Positions 1 through 6,608 are shown, counted from the stretch's first letter. The stretch: DNA of 11,331 nt from Trebonia sp036276115 (GCA_036276115.1 DATBEM010000057.1:1-11331), one strand, 5' to 3'. Made by a program: numbers and translations. Notes: generated from the letters alone by a model not told the origin.

Positions 1-839
1 TCGGCCAGGGTCGCGTCCGCGGCCGACCCGACGGCGTACCGCTCGTGCTCGGGGGCGGAGTCGGGGATCACGTTGCAGCACATCTTGACGATGCCCCGGT
101 AGTCGACTGACAGCGAGGTCGCGGTCATCTGGCACGGTTGCGTGCGCGGGCTGGCCTGGGCCGGGACCGCTGCGGTGCCGCCTCTGTCGTTGTAGGTGGC
201 GACTGACGGGCTGATCACCTCCACCAGCACCCCGGCGGCCTCGTCCTCCCAGCGTGCGGCCAGCCCCTGCCGGACCGGGCCGAGCTGCCAGCTGAGCGCG
301 TCCGCCAGCCCGGCCTGGGCCAGCCAGCGCCGCAGCGCCGCCTCGTTGGGGGCGACGTCGGCCCGGTGCGGGTAGCGGGTCACCCGGACGTACCTGACCC
401 CGGCCGCCAGCAGACGCTCCAGGCCATCGTGCTTGAGCAGGTCCCCGTTGGTGTAGATCGCCGGCCGGGCCTGCGGCGCGGCGGCGCGCAGGAGGGCGAG
501 TTCGTCGTGCAGCCTCGGGTTGGCCAGCGGCTCGTTGTAGTTGTGCAGCGCGAAGAAGCCCGCGAACCCGGCCTCCCCGAGTTCGGCGGCCACCTTGGCC
601 AGCAGCGGCCAGGGCATGAGCTGCTGGACGCGCCGCGCGCCCGTGTGCCCGTTCGGGCACCAGGGGCAGGTCCGGTTGCAGTACCGGGCGGTCTCCACCT
701 CCACGTACCGCAGCCCCGCCAGCGGCGGCACCGCCGCCGAGGCAGCCTCCCCGGCCCTGCCGTACGTCGGCAGCCCGAGCATGACGGCGGCAGCCTTCCC
801 CGCCGGGCGTTGCCCGGGTGCCGTGCTGTTACAGGTCAT
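1..839 (-). CDS. Radical SAM protein with SPASM-like C-terminal cysteines (3' end outside window)
   Basis: Likely a radical S-adenosylmethionine enzyme that binds a [4Fe-4S] cluster and starts radical chemistry; the substrate is unknown. The reverse-strand translation begins MTCNSTAPGQ and shows the cluster motif CNRTCPWC (Cys54, Cys58, Cys61), then YNEPL (102-105), which resembles the glycine/glutamate SAM-contacting motif, and TNGDLL (130-135), typical of this barrel. Further on, Cys236 and the pair Cys254-Cys255 sit in a SPASM/twitch-like context (QPCQM, KMCCNV), suggesting an auxiliary Fe-S cluster. The ATG at 839 is chosen because GAGGAGG lies about 6 nt upstream; ATG codon 20 is a weaker alternative. 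279 codons are in the window and the 3' end is missing. It is divergent from the HTH/PP2C pair and shares their motif-rich intergenic region. SPASM proteins often modify peptides, but no precursor peptide gene is visible here. Radical SAM is secure; the subclass is inferred. Confidence 0.85.
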   Translation of the reverse strand, partial: MTCNSTAPGQRPAGKAAAVMLGLPTYGRAGEAASAAVPPLAGLRYVEVETARYCNRTCPWCPNGHTGARRVQQLMPWPLLAKVAAELGEAGFAGFFALHNYNEPLANPRLHDELALLRAAAPQARPAIYTNGDLLKHDGLERLLAAGVRYVRVTRYPHRADVAPNEAALRRWLAQAGLADALSWQLGPVRQGLAARWEDEAAGVLVEVISPSVATYNDRGGTAAVPAQASPRTQPCQMTATSLSVDYRGIVKMCCNVIPDSAPEHERYAVGSAADATLA

Positions 840-884
840 TAGTGGCCTCCTCTGCCAGGCCGGCTTTCTGCGGGAGCCCCCGTT

Positions 885-988
885 GTTTAGGGGCATAAAC
901 AAGCCCGGCGTCTTTGGCGGGCACAGACTGTATAGGGGTATAAACGCACGGTACGGTCCGTGCGAGTCGGCCGTCAAGGGGTCTAAAC
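885..988. promoter_or_regulatory. Three-copy palindromic operator-like array
   Basis: Three 16-bp copies lie in the divergent promoter region: GTTTAGGGGCATAAAC (885-900), GTATAGGGGTATAAAC (930-945) and GTCAAGGGGTCTAAAC (973-988). The consensus is GTNWAGGGGYMTAAAC. Copy 1 is the core of a perfect inverted repeat, TTGTTTA-6 nt-TAAACAA (883-902). Copy starts are 45 and 43 bp apart, about four helical turns, as expected for a regulator binding one DNA face. No other copy was noticed in the window. The obvious candidate binder is the adjacent HTH protein (997-1824), which would make this an autoregulated divergent switch; that is inference. Confidence 0.6.
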
Positions 989-997
989 TCTGCTCCG
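984..997 (+). promoter_or_regulatory. Probable leaderless promoter of the HTH gene
   Basis: TAAACT at 984-989 fits the actinobacterial -10 pattern TANNNT. Transcription starting about 7 nt after it would begin at or next to the GTG start at 997. No Shine-Dalgarno sequence precedes that GTG, consistent with a leaderless mRNA. The -10 overlaps the third copy of the palindromic motif, so a protein bound there would be expected to block the polymerase. No clear -35 is seen. Confidence 0.5.
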
Positions 998-1824
998 TGG
1001 GGGCCACGGACGACTTCGATGACGTGCGCCGCGACCCGGACCCGGTGCGGCGCGGTCGCCGCGCGACCGAGCTGCTGGCCGTCTACCAGCAGCGGGCGGC
1101 CGAGCTGGCCCGGCTCCGCCGGGTGGCGGTCGAGGACGCGCACCGGGAGCTGGGGCTGAGCTACACCCAGATCGCCGCCGCGATGGGGCTGACCAAGGGC
1201 CGCGTCTCCCAGATCCGCGGCACCGCCCCGCCGCCGGAGCGGGCCTTCTTCGGCACCGGCCCGGTCAGCGTCGGCGTCCCGCTGCGGCACGGCGTCACCG
1301 ACCGGCAGCGCCCGCTGGTCGCCGCCGAGGACATGCAGGCCGGCGAGGAGGCCGCCCGCCTCCTGGAGGGGTACGCGCTGGCCGTCACCCGCTACCAGAT
1401 CGGTCCCGGGACCGCCTCTGCGCCGCCCGGCGACGCGGTGGTGATCTGCGGGCCGAAGACCGCGCCGGTCGGGGCCGCGCTGCTCGCCCGGGACCAGGCG
1501 CTGGACATGCGCGAGGACGGCGGGCGCTGGTGGATCGTGCAGCGGGCGACCGGGCAGCGGCTCGGCTCCCCGACTGACGAGCCGGACCCGACCCCCGCCG
1601 ACCTGGCCTACGTCGGCCGCCACCAGGACGGCGGCCACGTCACGGTCCACATCGCGGGCATCCACGCGATCGGCTCGCTCGGCGCGGTCCACTACCTGAC
1701 CGGGCACCTCGCCGAGCTGTTCGCCGGCGCCGGGGACGCCTCGCTGTCGCTGGTCACCCTGGCGTCCTATGACGGCCTGGAGATCACCGGCAGCAGCCTG
1801 GCCGCCGGCCCGTTCACCTGGTGA
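997..1824 (+). CDS. HTH regulator with C-terminal CGP/GIHAIGS-type domain
   Basis: A 275-residue protein. Residues about 28-75 are a helical segment followed by a sigma-region-4/XRE-like helix-turn-helix (SYTQIAAAMGLTKGRVSQIRG), so DNA binding is likely. Residues about 84-275 form a distinct domain with VVICGPKTAPVG (148-159), a middle strand RWWIVQRATG (177-186), AYVGRHQDGG (204-213) and AGIHAIGSLGAVHYL (220-234). I recognise this as a recurring combination in actinobacterial regulators but cannot name a characterised family; the glycine-rich turns suggest ligand binding, which is inference. GTG 997 is chosen because the open frame upstream runs through the intergenic operators and a -10 box lies 8 nt away. 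The stop is 4 nt before the PP2C start, so the two genes are almost certainly cotranscribed. It may autoregulate through the array at 885-988. Confidence 0.82.
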   Translation: MGATDDFDDVRRDPDPVRRGRRATELLAVYQQRAAELARLRRVAVEDAHRELGLSYTQIAAAMGLTKGRVSQIRGTAPPPERAFFGTGPVSVGVPLRHGVTDRQRPLVAAEDMQAGEEAARLLEGYALAVTRYQIGPGTASAPPGDAVVICGPKTAPVGAALLARDQALDMREDGGRWWIVQRATGQRLGSPTDEPDPTPADLAYVGRHQDGGHVTVHIAGIHAIGSLGAVHYLTGHLAELFAGAGDASLSLVTLASYDGLEITGSSLAAGPFTW

Positions 1825-1828
1825 CCTC

Positions 1829-2638
1829 GTGCGCATCACTGCCGCCCAGCTACCCGAGCCGCCGCAAGGCGCCGACCGGGTCGTCGTCACCGGCAACGCG
1901 GTCATAGTCCTGGACGGGGCCAGCGCCTTCGAGCCGACTGGCGTCCCGCCGGGGCAGTACGCTAGCCGCCTGGGAGCCGCCATCGCAGCGGCCCTGGCGG
2001 TCGCCCCGGAGGCGCCGCTGGCCAGCGTGCTCGGCGAGGCCATCACGGCGACGGCCGCAGAAGTGGGCCTGGACGACGATGCCGGCTGCCCGTCCAGCAC
2101 CGTGGTCATGGCCCGCCTCGCCGACGGCGCCCTTGACCTGCTGGCCCTGGGCGACAGCTACATCTTCTACGGCACCGGGCCAGGCACCGGGACGCTGACC
2201 GATGACCGGCTGGCCGGGCTGCACCTGCCCCAGCAGCGGCAGTACCGCGAGCGGCTGGCGGCCGGGGGCGGCTACGGCGACGCCCACCGGGATCTGCTCC
2301 GCGCCCTCCAGCGCGGGCAGCGGCTCCGGCGTAACCGGCCTGGTGGCTACTGGATCGCCGCAACGGACCCGGCCGCAGCCGGCCACGCGCTGGCCATCAC
2401 CCTCCCCGCGACGGCGGAAACCTGGGCCGTGCTCGCCACCGACGGCGTGGTGAACACCGCCCGGCACCTGGGCCTGGACGACTGGCCCGCGCTCGCGCGT
2501 TCCGGCCCCGCCGCCCTCGCCCGCCTGCTGCGGCACTGCCAGGACTGGGAACAGCACACGGACCCCGACGGGCAGCGGTTCCCGCGCTCCAAGCGGCACG
2601 ACGACAAGGCCATCGCGTCCCTCACCGCAGGCCGGTAG
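1829..2638 (+). CDS. PP2C-family Ser/Thr phosphatase-like protein
   Basis: A 269-residue protein resembling metal-dependent PP2C phosphatases, which use two bound Mn/Mg ions to dephosphorylate Ser/Thr. Visible motifs in family order are VIVLDGAS (Asp29-Gly30, metal-binding DG), CPSSTVVMARLADG (substitute for the GSTA strand), LALGDSYIFY (GDS 108-110), WAVLATDGVVN (TDG 204-206) and RHDDKAIAS (DD 258-259). The metal-coordinating aspartates therefore appear intact. It is compact and has no membrane segment or extra domain. GTG 1829 is chosen because it starts 4 nt after the upstream stop, consistent with translational coupling; an in-frame upstream start would overlap the HTH gene by over 50 nt. 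No partner kinase is in the window. The substrate may be the HTH protein or an off-window protein, which is speculation. Confidence 0.8.
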   Translation: MRITAAQLPEPPQGADRVVVTGNAVIVLDGASAFEPTGVPPGQYASRLGAAIAAALAVAPEAPLASVLGEAITATAAEVGLDDDAGCPSSTVVMARLADGALDLLALGDSYIFYGTGPGTGTLTDDRLAGLHLPQQRQYRERLAAGGGYGDAHRDLLRALQRGQRLRRNRPGGYWIAATDPAAAGHALAITLPATAETWAVLATDGVVNTARHLGLDDWPALARSGPAALARLLRHCQDWEQHTDPDGQRFPRSKRHDDKAIASLTAGR

Positions 2639-2685
2639 GGCCGCAGCCGCCGCCCCGGCCCCGCGCCAGCGCCAGCGCACGGTAC

Positions 2686-2877
2686 TCACAGTCGTTTCAG
2701 GGCCGCAGCGACCCTCCGCATCGTCTCTGGCCCGGGTGAGGTACCAGGCTTCCACTGCGGCACGGGGAATGAAGGACCCTGCGCTCCCGGTGCTCGCAAC
2801 GGCAGAGTCTCCTGCGCCGCCGTGTGCTCCGGCCTTCGCGCCGCCGTGGCGCCTGCCAAGGGACGTAGAGTGGTCAT
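2686..2877 (-). CDS. Small unknown protein, 63 aa
   Basis: A short reading frame ending the leftward block. It has a proper ribosome binding site, AAGGAG at 2888-2893, 10 nt before its ATG, and follows the 65-aa gene by 65 nt. The N-terminal half is Ala/Arg/Pro-rich and probably disordered. The C-terminal WKPGTSPGPETMRRVAAALKRL-like end resembles the last helix of an XRE helix-turn-helix domain (a PxPETxRRIAxAL pattern), but the recognition helix is absent. It could be a remnant of a regulator or a genuine small protein. It ends 47 nt from the convergent PP2C stop, with no clear terminator between them. A GGGCCGCAGC 10-mer occurs at 2638-2647 and again at 2700-2709. Confidence 0.45.
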   Translation of the reverse strand: MTTLRPLAGATAARRPEHTAAQETLPLRAPGAQGPSFPVPQWKPGTSPGPETMRRVAAALKRL

Positions 2878-2942
2878 CGCGATCGTGCTCCTTCGCAGCT
2901 CAAGGCACTCGGGCCGGTCCCGCGCGGGGGCTCTTGTACTTG

Positions 2943-3140
2943 TCAGCCACTAGAGGGCGGCTGCCCGTCGGCCGGGGCCAGCGGCTTTCCCCGGTTCTCC
3001 AGTTCCACGGCGAGGTCAACGCGAAGCGTGTCGAGCTTGACCGCCAGCACGTCCAGCCCGAGTGCGCGGTGGTTGTCATACAGCAGGCGGGCCGCGTCAT
3101 GGGCGGCGCGCACCGCCTGGTCGTTGAGGCTGTCGAACAT
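2943..3140 (-). CDS. Small helical acidic protein, 65 aa, unknown
   Basis: The protein begins MFDSLNDQAVRAAHDAARLL and is predicted mostly helical up to about residue 52 (KLDTLRVDLAVELENRG), followed by a Pro/Ser-rich tail. No known domain is recognised. ATG 3140 is chosen over a start 11 codons upstream because GGAAGGAG lies 8-9 nt before it, and the upstream codons would read through that site. It lies 62 nt after the RsbW-like ATPase stop. A perfect 7-bp-arm inverted repeat (3163-3179) sits just upstream of the ribosome binding site. Small helical proteins beside RsbW-like kinases can be partner proteins, but no antagonist signature is visible. Confidence 0.6.
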   Translation of the reverse strand: MFDSLNDQAVRAAHDAARLLYDNHRALGLDVLAVKLDTLRVDLAVELENRGKPLAPADGQPPSSG

Positions 3141-3162
3141 CGCATTTGCTCCTTCCAGCCGT

Positions 3163-3179
3163 CCGCCCGGCACGGGCGG
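3163..3179 (-). promoter_or_regulatory. Leader hairpin before the 65-aa gene
   Basis: CCGCCCG (3163-3169) and CGGGCGG (3173-3179) are perfect complements around a 3-nt loop, about 10 nt upstream of the ribosome binding site of the 65-aa gene. It could separate mRNA segments or affect expression of the last two genes. No U-run follows, so it is not a standard terminator. Confidence 0.35.
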
Positions 3180-3202
3180 GTGCTCGCTTTCCGCCGTGCG
3201 GG

Positions 3203-3775
3203 TCAGGGGATGAAACCGTTAGCCGGGGCACCATGTGCAACCGGGGCCGCCTCCAGCAGCGCCCAGACGACCTTCCCGTCGCCGTCGTAGCTGAAGTGCC
3301 CCCAGCGCTGGCTGAGGGCCTCGACCAGCAGCAGGCCGCGCCCGTTCTCGGCGTCCGCGCCGGGGTCGGCGGCCTGCGCGGGAGGCTGCGGGTTGGCGTC
3401 CCAGACGAAGACCACGACTTGGCCAAGGTCAGAGACCAGCCACACCCGCACGGCGTCGTGCCCCGCCGCGCGAGTGGCCCGGACCCCGTTGGCGACCAGC
3501 TCCGACACCACGGCCTCGGTGTCATCCTTGAGCGCGGCCAGGCCCCATTCCAGCAAGATGAGGCGGGCGTGCAGCCGGGCCGACGGCACCGCGCCGGCCA
3601 GCGCTCCCAGTTCGAGGAAGGTCCGGTACGGCCACTGCACGGCGAATGGCGCGGCCCGCGCCGCGCCTTGCCTGGCGGCCGGGGGCCGGTCGTGATGGCG
3701 GGGAGCTGGCTGGCCTGCGGCAAGACGAGGGTGCCCGCCCGTGTGCTGCGTCCGGTTGCTCGTCTTGCAGTGCAT
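3203..3775 (-). CDS. RsbW-like GHKL ATP-binding protein (anti-sigma kinase type)
   Basis: A 190-residue protein with an N-terminal Arg/Pro/His-rich segment (1-45) and a HATPase_c_2 domain (about 48-178). Visible motifs are the N box EAVVSELVANGVRA (Glu92, Asn96, which holds Mg-ATP), a G1 box region around VFVWDANPQPP (Asp126) and the G2 box GRGLLLVEALSQRWGH (145-160). Family members are anti-sigma factors or serine kinases acting on anti-anti-sigma proteins, though many actinobacterial copies have no known partner. The usual NAVRH after the N box is NGVRA here, a mild departure. ATG 3775 is chosen for AAGGA about 7 nt upstream. It lies 42 nt after the alpha-CTD-like gene, in the same direction. 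No sigma factor or STAS-domain partner is visible in the window. Confidence 0.8.
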   Translation of the reverse strand: MHCKTSNRTQHTGGHPRLAAGQPAPRHHDRPPAARQGAARAAPFAVQWPYRTFLELGALAGAVPSARLHARLILLEWGLAALKDDTEAVVSELVANGVRATRAAGHDAVRVWLVSDLGQVVVFVWDANPQPPAQAADPGADAENGRGLLLVEALSQRWGHFSYDGDGKVVWALLEAAPVAHGAPANGFIP

Positions 3776-3817
3776 GATCGTGTCCTTACTGCGTCCCGGC
3801 GGCTTGGTCCGTTGTGC

Positions 3818-4138
3818 TCACGTGGCGGCTCCCTTGCCGTCCGCGGGCTGCACCTGGTGCCTGGTGAGGTCGAGCCCGGCCAGGACCAGGGCGGCCTCGA
3901 TCTCGGAGGTGCGGCGGGGCCCGAGGCCCCGGATCATGCGGAGCTGGTGCCTGGTGTAAAGGTCCACCACGTCGCCGACGGTGCGCGGCGGGTCGAACGG
4001 GGCGTCCTGCGCCCAGGACAGGGGGTTGAAGCTGTGCAGCGACAGGACCGAAAGAAGGCACTCAACCGGGCAGTCGGGGCGTACCGGCCCGTGGTGGGGC
4101 ACCTTGGTGCGGGGCGATGTCAGGAGCTGCTCAGCCAT
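3818..4138 (-). CDS. Free-standing RNA polymerase alpha-CTD-like protein
   Basis: A 106-residue protein whose residues 24-90 follow the pattern of the RNA polymerase alpha-subunit C-terminal domain. PVECLLSVLSLHSF matches the P-I/V-D/E-x-L-x-L-[TS]-V-R-S-x-N-C-L helix region, and TVGDVVDL...LRMIRGLGPRRTSEIEAALVLAGLDL matches the TVGDL...IxxLGKKSLxEIxxxLxxxGL helix-hairpin-helix region. In this alignment the position of E. coli Arg265 is Leu, Lys298 is Arg, Ser299 is Arg, while Gly296 and Glu302 are kept, so DNA contacts must differ. An insertion (about 38-52) separates the two parts. The start overlaps the upstream stop by 19 nt. Its ribosome binding site is weak (GAGG about 7 nt before ATG), so coupling is likely. 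A generic helix-hairpin-helix DNA-binding protein is the alternative. Confidence 0.72.
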   Translation of the reverse strand: MAEQLLTSPRTKVPHHGPVRPDCPVECLLSVLSLHSFNPLSWAQDAPFDPPRTVGDVVDLYTRHQLRMIRGLGPRRTSEIEAALVLAGLDLTRHQVQPADGKGAAT

Positions 4139-4767
4139 GGCCCTGCCTCGGCCGGGCGCAGGAGCGACATCGCCCGCGTGACCGCGTCCACTACCGAGCC
4201 GGCGATGCTGACCGGGTCAGCGGCCTGGCCGCACAGGCCCGGCGCGGCAATGAGGGCGGCGGCCTCGGCCCAGTAGTCTCGGGTCCAGGTCAGGCCGCCT
4301 TCGTCGGTCACGCAGACCTGCCCGCCGTCGTCGCCTTGCCCGGGAACGGTCGCGATGATCTCGGCGAAGGTGTCGAAGGCGGTCTCGTCGCAGTAGACCG
4401 CCAGTTCCACGTCCAGGCCCCGGGCCTTCAGCTCCAGGCCGACGATGCCCTTGAACGTGACGTTCTCTAGCTGGTGCCCGGCCCCCAGGCGCGGCTGCGG
4501 CCCCGCCTGGCCGGTCAGCAGGAAGGTGGCCAGGTCAGCCGTCAGGTCCGGGTCGGCGTCGGCCGGGGACCAGGGCCAGTACTCCCACTCGGCGCTGCCG
4601 CCCTCGCCGACCGCCAGGGTGCACCGCGCCCCCGGCCAGGCGATGTCCAGGCGGCCTTCCCCGTCGGCGGGCGGGCTGACGTCGAGGCCGGCTCCGGCCA
4701 GGCCGTCTGCGACCAGGCGCAGCAGCTCGCCCGGCGCGGTGCGACCAGGAAGGCAGGTGGTTGTCAC
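4120..4767 (-). CDS. Unknown protein, 215 aa, coupled to upstream gene
   Basis: The family is not recognised. The first half (about 10-85) has a helix (ELLRLVADGLAGAGLDV), then strands with RLDIAWPGARCTLAVGEGG and AEWEYWPW. The second half has ENVTFKGIVGLELKARGLDV, an acidic stretch (YCDETAFDTFAEIIA), TDEGGLTWTRDYW and a C-terminal helix. It is acidic, with no signal peptide or membrane segment. GTG 4767 is chosen because it overlaps the upstream stop as GTGA (4-nt overlap) with GGAAGGA about 10 nt before. The first ~80 residues look distantly like the protein encoded just upstream (4764-5204): the same helix, then C-x-x-x-V and an aromatic strand. The pair may be divergent duplicates or subunits; the resemblance is by eye only. 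Confidence 0.75.
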   Translation of the reverse strand: MTTTCLPGRTAPGELLRLVADGLAGAGLDVSPPADGEGRLDIAWPGARCTLAVGEGGSAEWEYWPWSPADADPDLTADLATFLLTGQAGPQPRLGAGHQLENVTFKGIVGLELKARGLDVELAVYCDETAFDTFAEIIATVPGQGDDGGQVCVTDEGGLTWTRDYWAEAAALIAAPGLCGQAADPVSIAGSVVDAVTRAMSLLRPAEAGPWLSSS

Positions 4768-5204
4768 GTCGGGTCGTCCTTCCGGTGAGCACGGCCGTCG
4801 AGGACGGCCAGGTGGGCGAGCAGGGCAGCGGTCATCTGGCGAGGGTCGGCGGGCTGCCCGTCTGGGGGCTGGTAGTGCCACTCGATCTCGATGCCGTCCC
4901 AGGTCGCGGTCACCGTGTCCGGCGCGGACTCATCCTCGGGCTGGCCGGGAACCGGGAGCCGGGCGATGACCTGGGCGGCCTCGGCCGCGCTGCGGCCGGT
5001 GTAGTGGCAGGCGGCCTGGCCGTTATCCTCGGCGCTGACCTCCACGCATGGGCCGCCGGTCAGACCTGTCACTTTGAAGACGGCCGGGTCGCGGCCTGGC
5101 GGGAAGCTCACCTGGTAGCCGTGATCTGCCAGCCGGGCGGCCAGCGACCGCGCCGCCGCGCCCGCCGCCTCGACGACAAGCGCTGCTGCCCGCCGGTCAG
5201 CCAT
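4764..5204 (-). CDS. Unknown protein, 146 aa
   Basis: The family is not recognised. It starts MADRRAAALVVEAAG and continues with a helix (ARSLAARLADHGYQVSF), a strand pair (AVFKVTGLTGGPCVEVSAED), CHYTGRSAAEAAQVIARL, then a second part with TVTATWDGIEIEWHYQPPDG and a helix (RQMTAALLAHLAVLDG). It looks soluble and alpha/beta, with no catalytic motif seen. ATG 5204 overlaps the zinc-ribbon XRE gene by 8 nt, and its own stop overlaps the next start by 4 nt, so it is made in a coupled series. The N-terminal part resembles that of the following protein (4120-4767). Its position inside a regulator operon suggests an accessory or sensor role, which is inference only. Confidence 0.75.
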   Translation of the reverse strand: MADRRAAALVVEAAGAAARSLAARLADHGYQVSFPPGRDPAVFKVTGLTGGPCVEVSAEDNGQAACHYTGRSAAEAAQVIARLPVPGQPEDESAPDTVTATWDGIEIEWHYQPPDGQPADPRQMTAALLAHLAVLDGRAHRKDDPT

Positions 5205-5718
5205 GGCCAGCGCCTCCGGACGGGAGAGCCGCCAGGCCGGGCACCAGGTCGCCGAGACCGCACGGCTGGCAGAGGATCACCGGCAGCAGCGCCGGGCGGG
5301 GCGCCTGCACCGAGTCCGCGAACTGCAGGAGCTGGCGGATGTCGTAGATGCCCTGCCGCCGCCCGGCCTCCCAGTACCAGATCACGCTCTCCGACACCCC
5401 GGCCCGCTCACCCAGTTCCCGGCGGTTGATCCCGGCGGCCGAGCGGTAGATCACCAGCACCGACCGGAAGTCCAGCCGGGCCAGCGCCTCGCGCATCGGC
5501 CCGCTGTCCCACACCCACGTGGCCAGGTCATCGCCTGCGTCCGGGTCGGCGAGGTGCTGCCGGTCGAACAGCGCCCGCTGGCACGGGCTGCACATGGTCC
5601 CCGGGTTGTAGCCGGACAGGCGCGTCTTGCGGCAGGACTCGCAGACCCGCGCGCTGTCTCCCAGCTGGGCTGGAAGCCGGCCGTCCCGAGGGACGATGCC
5701 GACGGTCTGCCCGCTCAC
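5197..5718 (-). CDS. XRE-family regulator with N-terminal zinc ribbon
   Basis: A 173-residue DNA-binding protein. The N-terminus has CESC...CSPC (Cys26, 29, 43, 46; spacing CX2C-X13-CX2C) around SGYNPGTM, a zinc-ribbon pattern familiar from actinobacterial XRE regulators. Residues about 85-137 are the helix-turn-helix (GINRRELGERAGVSESVIWYWEAG plus the following helix, ended by PALLP). A third CX2C (150, 153) lies in the C-terminal tail. GTG 5718 overlaps the stop of the preceding XRE gene by 4 nt (GTGA), showing translational coupling. Two successive XRE regulators in one operon suggest heteromeric or sequential regulation. The target site is unknown; the divergent region 7479-7742 is a reasonable candidate. 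Confidence 0.82.
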   Translation of the reverse strand: MSGQTVGIVPRDGRLPAQLGDSARVCESCRKTRLSGYNPGTMCSPCQRALFDRQHLADPDAGDDLATWVWDSGPMREALARLDFRSVLVIYRSAAGINRRELGERAGVSESVIWYWEAGRRQGIYDIRQLLQFADSVQAPRPALLPVILCQPCGLGDLVPGLAALPSGGAGHG

Positions 5719-6608
5719 CGGCCTGCCGCCTCCGCCCGCGCCTGCCCGGGAGTGCCGTCCCGGACCAGCGCGAGACGCCCGCCGGGCTCGGCGTGCGCCG
5801 GGGCGGCTGCGGCCGGGGCGGATACCTCGATCACCAGGCGGGCCGGCACGTACGGCAGCGTCAGCGTCATGCCCTCGCCGGTCACGGCCCGCCCGTCAGC
5901 GGGCCGCCGGCCGGGGTCCGGCCCTTGCCCCGGAGCGTCGTCGTCTGGAGCTGCCTCAACCGCCCCCGCGAGGATGACCAGTTCCCCGGCAGCCCCCAGC
6001 GCGTCGTCCAGGCGGGCCGCCACCCGAGCCGACGGCCGCTTCCGGCCGTGGACGACCTTCGACAGGTGCGAGGCGTCGCACGGCACCCGGCGGGCCAGCT
6101 CCCGCAGCGACAGCCCGCGCTCCTCCGCCAGCACCAGGACCCGCTCCCCGAACGGCGTCTCCGCCCGCTGGCGGCGCATCAGCACCAGCCGGTCGTGCTG
6201 CGGCAGGCTCTCATGATCAGCCAGGTCCAGCAGGCACAGCACGTCGGTCTCATAGACCTTCGCGAGCAGGCACAGCACGTACACCGACGGCTTGCGGTCG
6301 CTGTCGGGCCAGCGCTCCAGTTCGCACAGGTGCGGGCTGCTCATGCCCGCCTTGCCGTCCGGGTCGGTCCCCTGGCGGGCGGCAAGCTCGTTGAACCGCT
6401 CCGCCACCTTGTCCAGCGTCCACCCCCAGGCCAGCCGGTACGCCTGACGCGGGCGCACCGGGTAGCGGCGCGACACCTCGACGGCGATCTCGTCGTAGCT
6501 GAACCCCAGGCCGCGCATCCGCTCCCGCAACCTGTCCATCTCGGGCTTGAACCCTCTTGCGCCCGGCCCCAGTACACCTGGCGCGGCCACGGCACTGGCC
6601 TGGCTCAC
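5715..6608 (-). CDS. XRE-family regulator with two HTH regions
   Basis: A 297-residue protein. An N-terminal region (about 24-130) has a helical segment FSYDEIAVEVSRRYPVRPRQAYRLA and a degenerate second part SPHLCELERWPDSDRKPSVYVLCLLAKVYE, the typical SPxxLxxxErW...PSxxxLxxLAxxY pattern of actinobacterial regulators. A second, canonical XRE helix-turn-helix lies at about 153-212 (FGERVLVLAEERGLSLRELARRVPCDASHLSKVVHGRKRPSARVAARLDDAL). The C-terminal 85 residues are Pro/Ala/Asp-rich with no domain seen. GTG 6608 is chosen for AAGGGAG about 9 nt upstream. The methyltransferase gene ends 66 nt upstream, and the downstream zinc-ribbon XRE gene overlaps its stop by 4 nt. DNA binding is secure; targets are unknown. 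Confidence 0.82.
   Translation of the reverse strand: MSQASAVAAPGVLGPGARGFKPEMDRLRERMRGLGFSYDEIAVEVSRRYPVRPRQAYRLAWGWTLDKVAERFNELAARQGTDPDGKAGMSSPHLCELERWPDSDRKPSVYVLCLLAKVYETDVLCLLDLADHESLPQHDRLVLMRRQRAETPFGERVLVLAEERGLSLRELARRVPCDASHLSKVVHGRKRPSARVAARLDDALGAAGELVILAGAVEAAPDDDAPGQGPDPGRRPADGRAVTGEGMTLTLPYVPARLVIEVSAPAAAAPAHAEPGGRLALVRDGTPGQARAEAAGR

Noticed and set aside
541..996. N-terminal extension of the HTH protein upstream of GTG 997
   Set aside because: The open frame runs antisense through the radical SAM gene and through the operator array and -10 box; the regulator-like sequence begins only after 997.
829..2109. Long minus-strand open frame opposite the HTH gene
   Set aside because: Low-complexity Arg/Gly/Ala translation without domains, typical of the antisense frame of a GC-rich gene; the plus strand encodes clear HTH and PP2C motifs.
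2638..2709. GGGCCGCAGC direct repeat as an insertion duplication or terminator
   Set aside because: The 71-bp span contains no element, the repeat is GC-rich low-complexity sequence partly in coding DNA, and there is no stem followed by a U-run.
3146..4276. 376-codon plus-strand open frame
   Set aside because: It runs antisense to three minus-strand genes with recognisable domains (RsbW-like, alpha-CTD-like and the 65-aa gene upstream region) and its translation has no domain.
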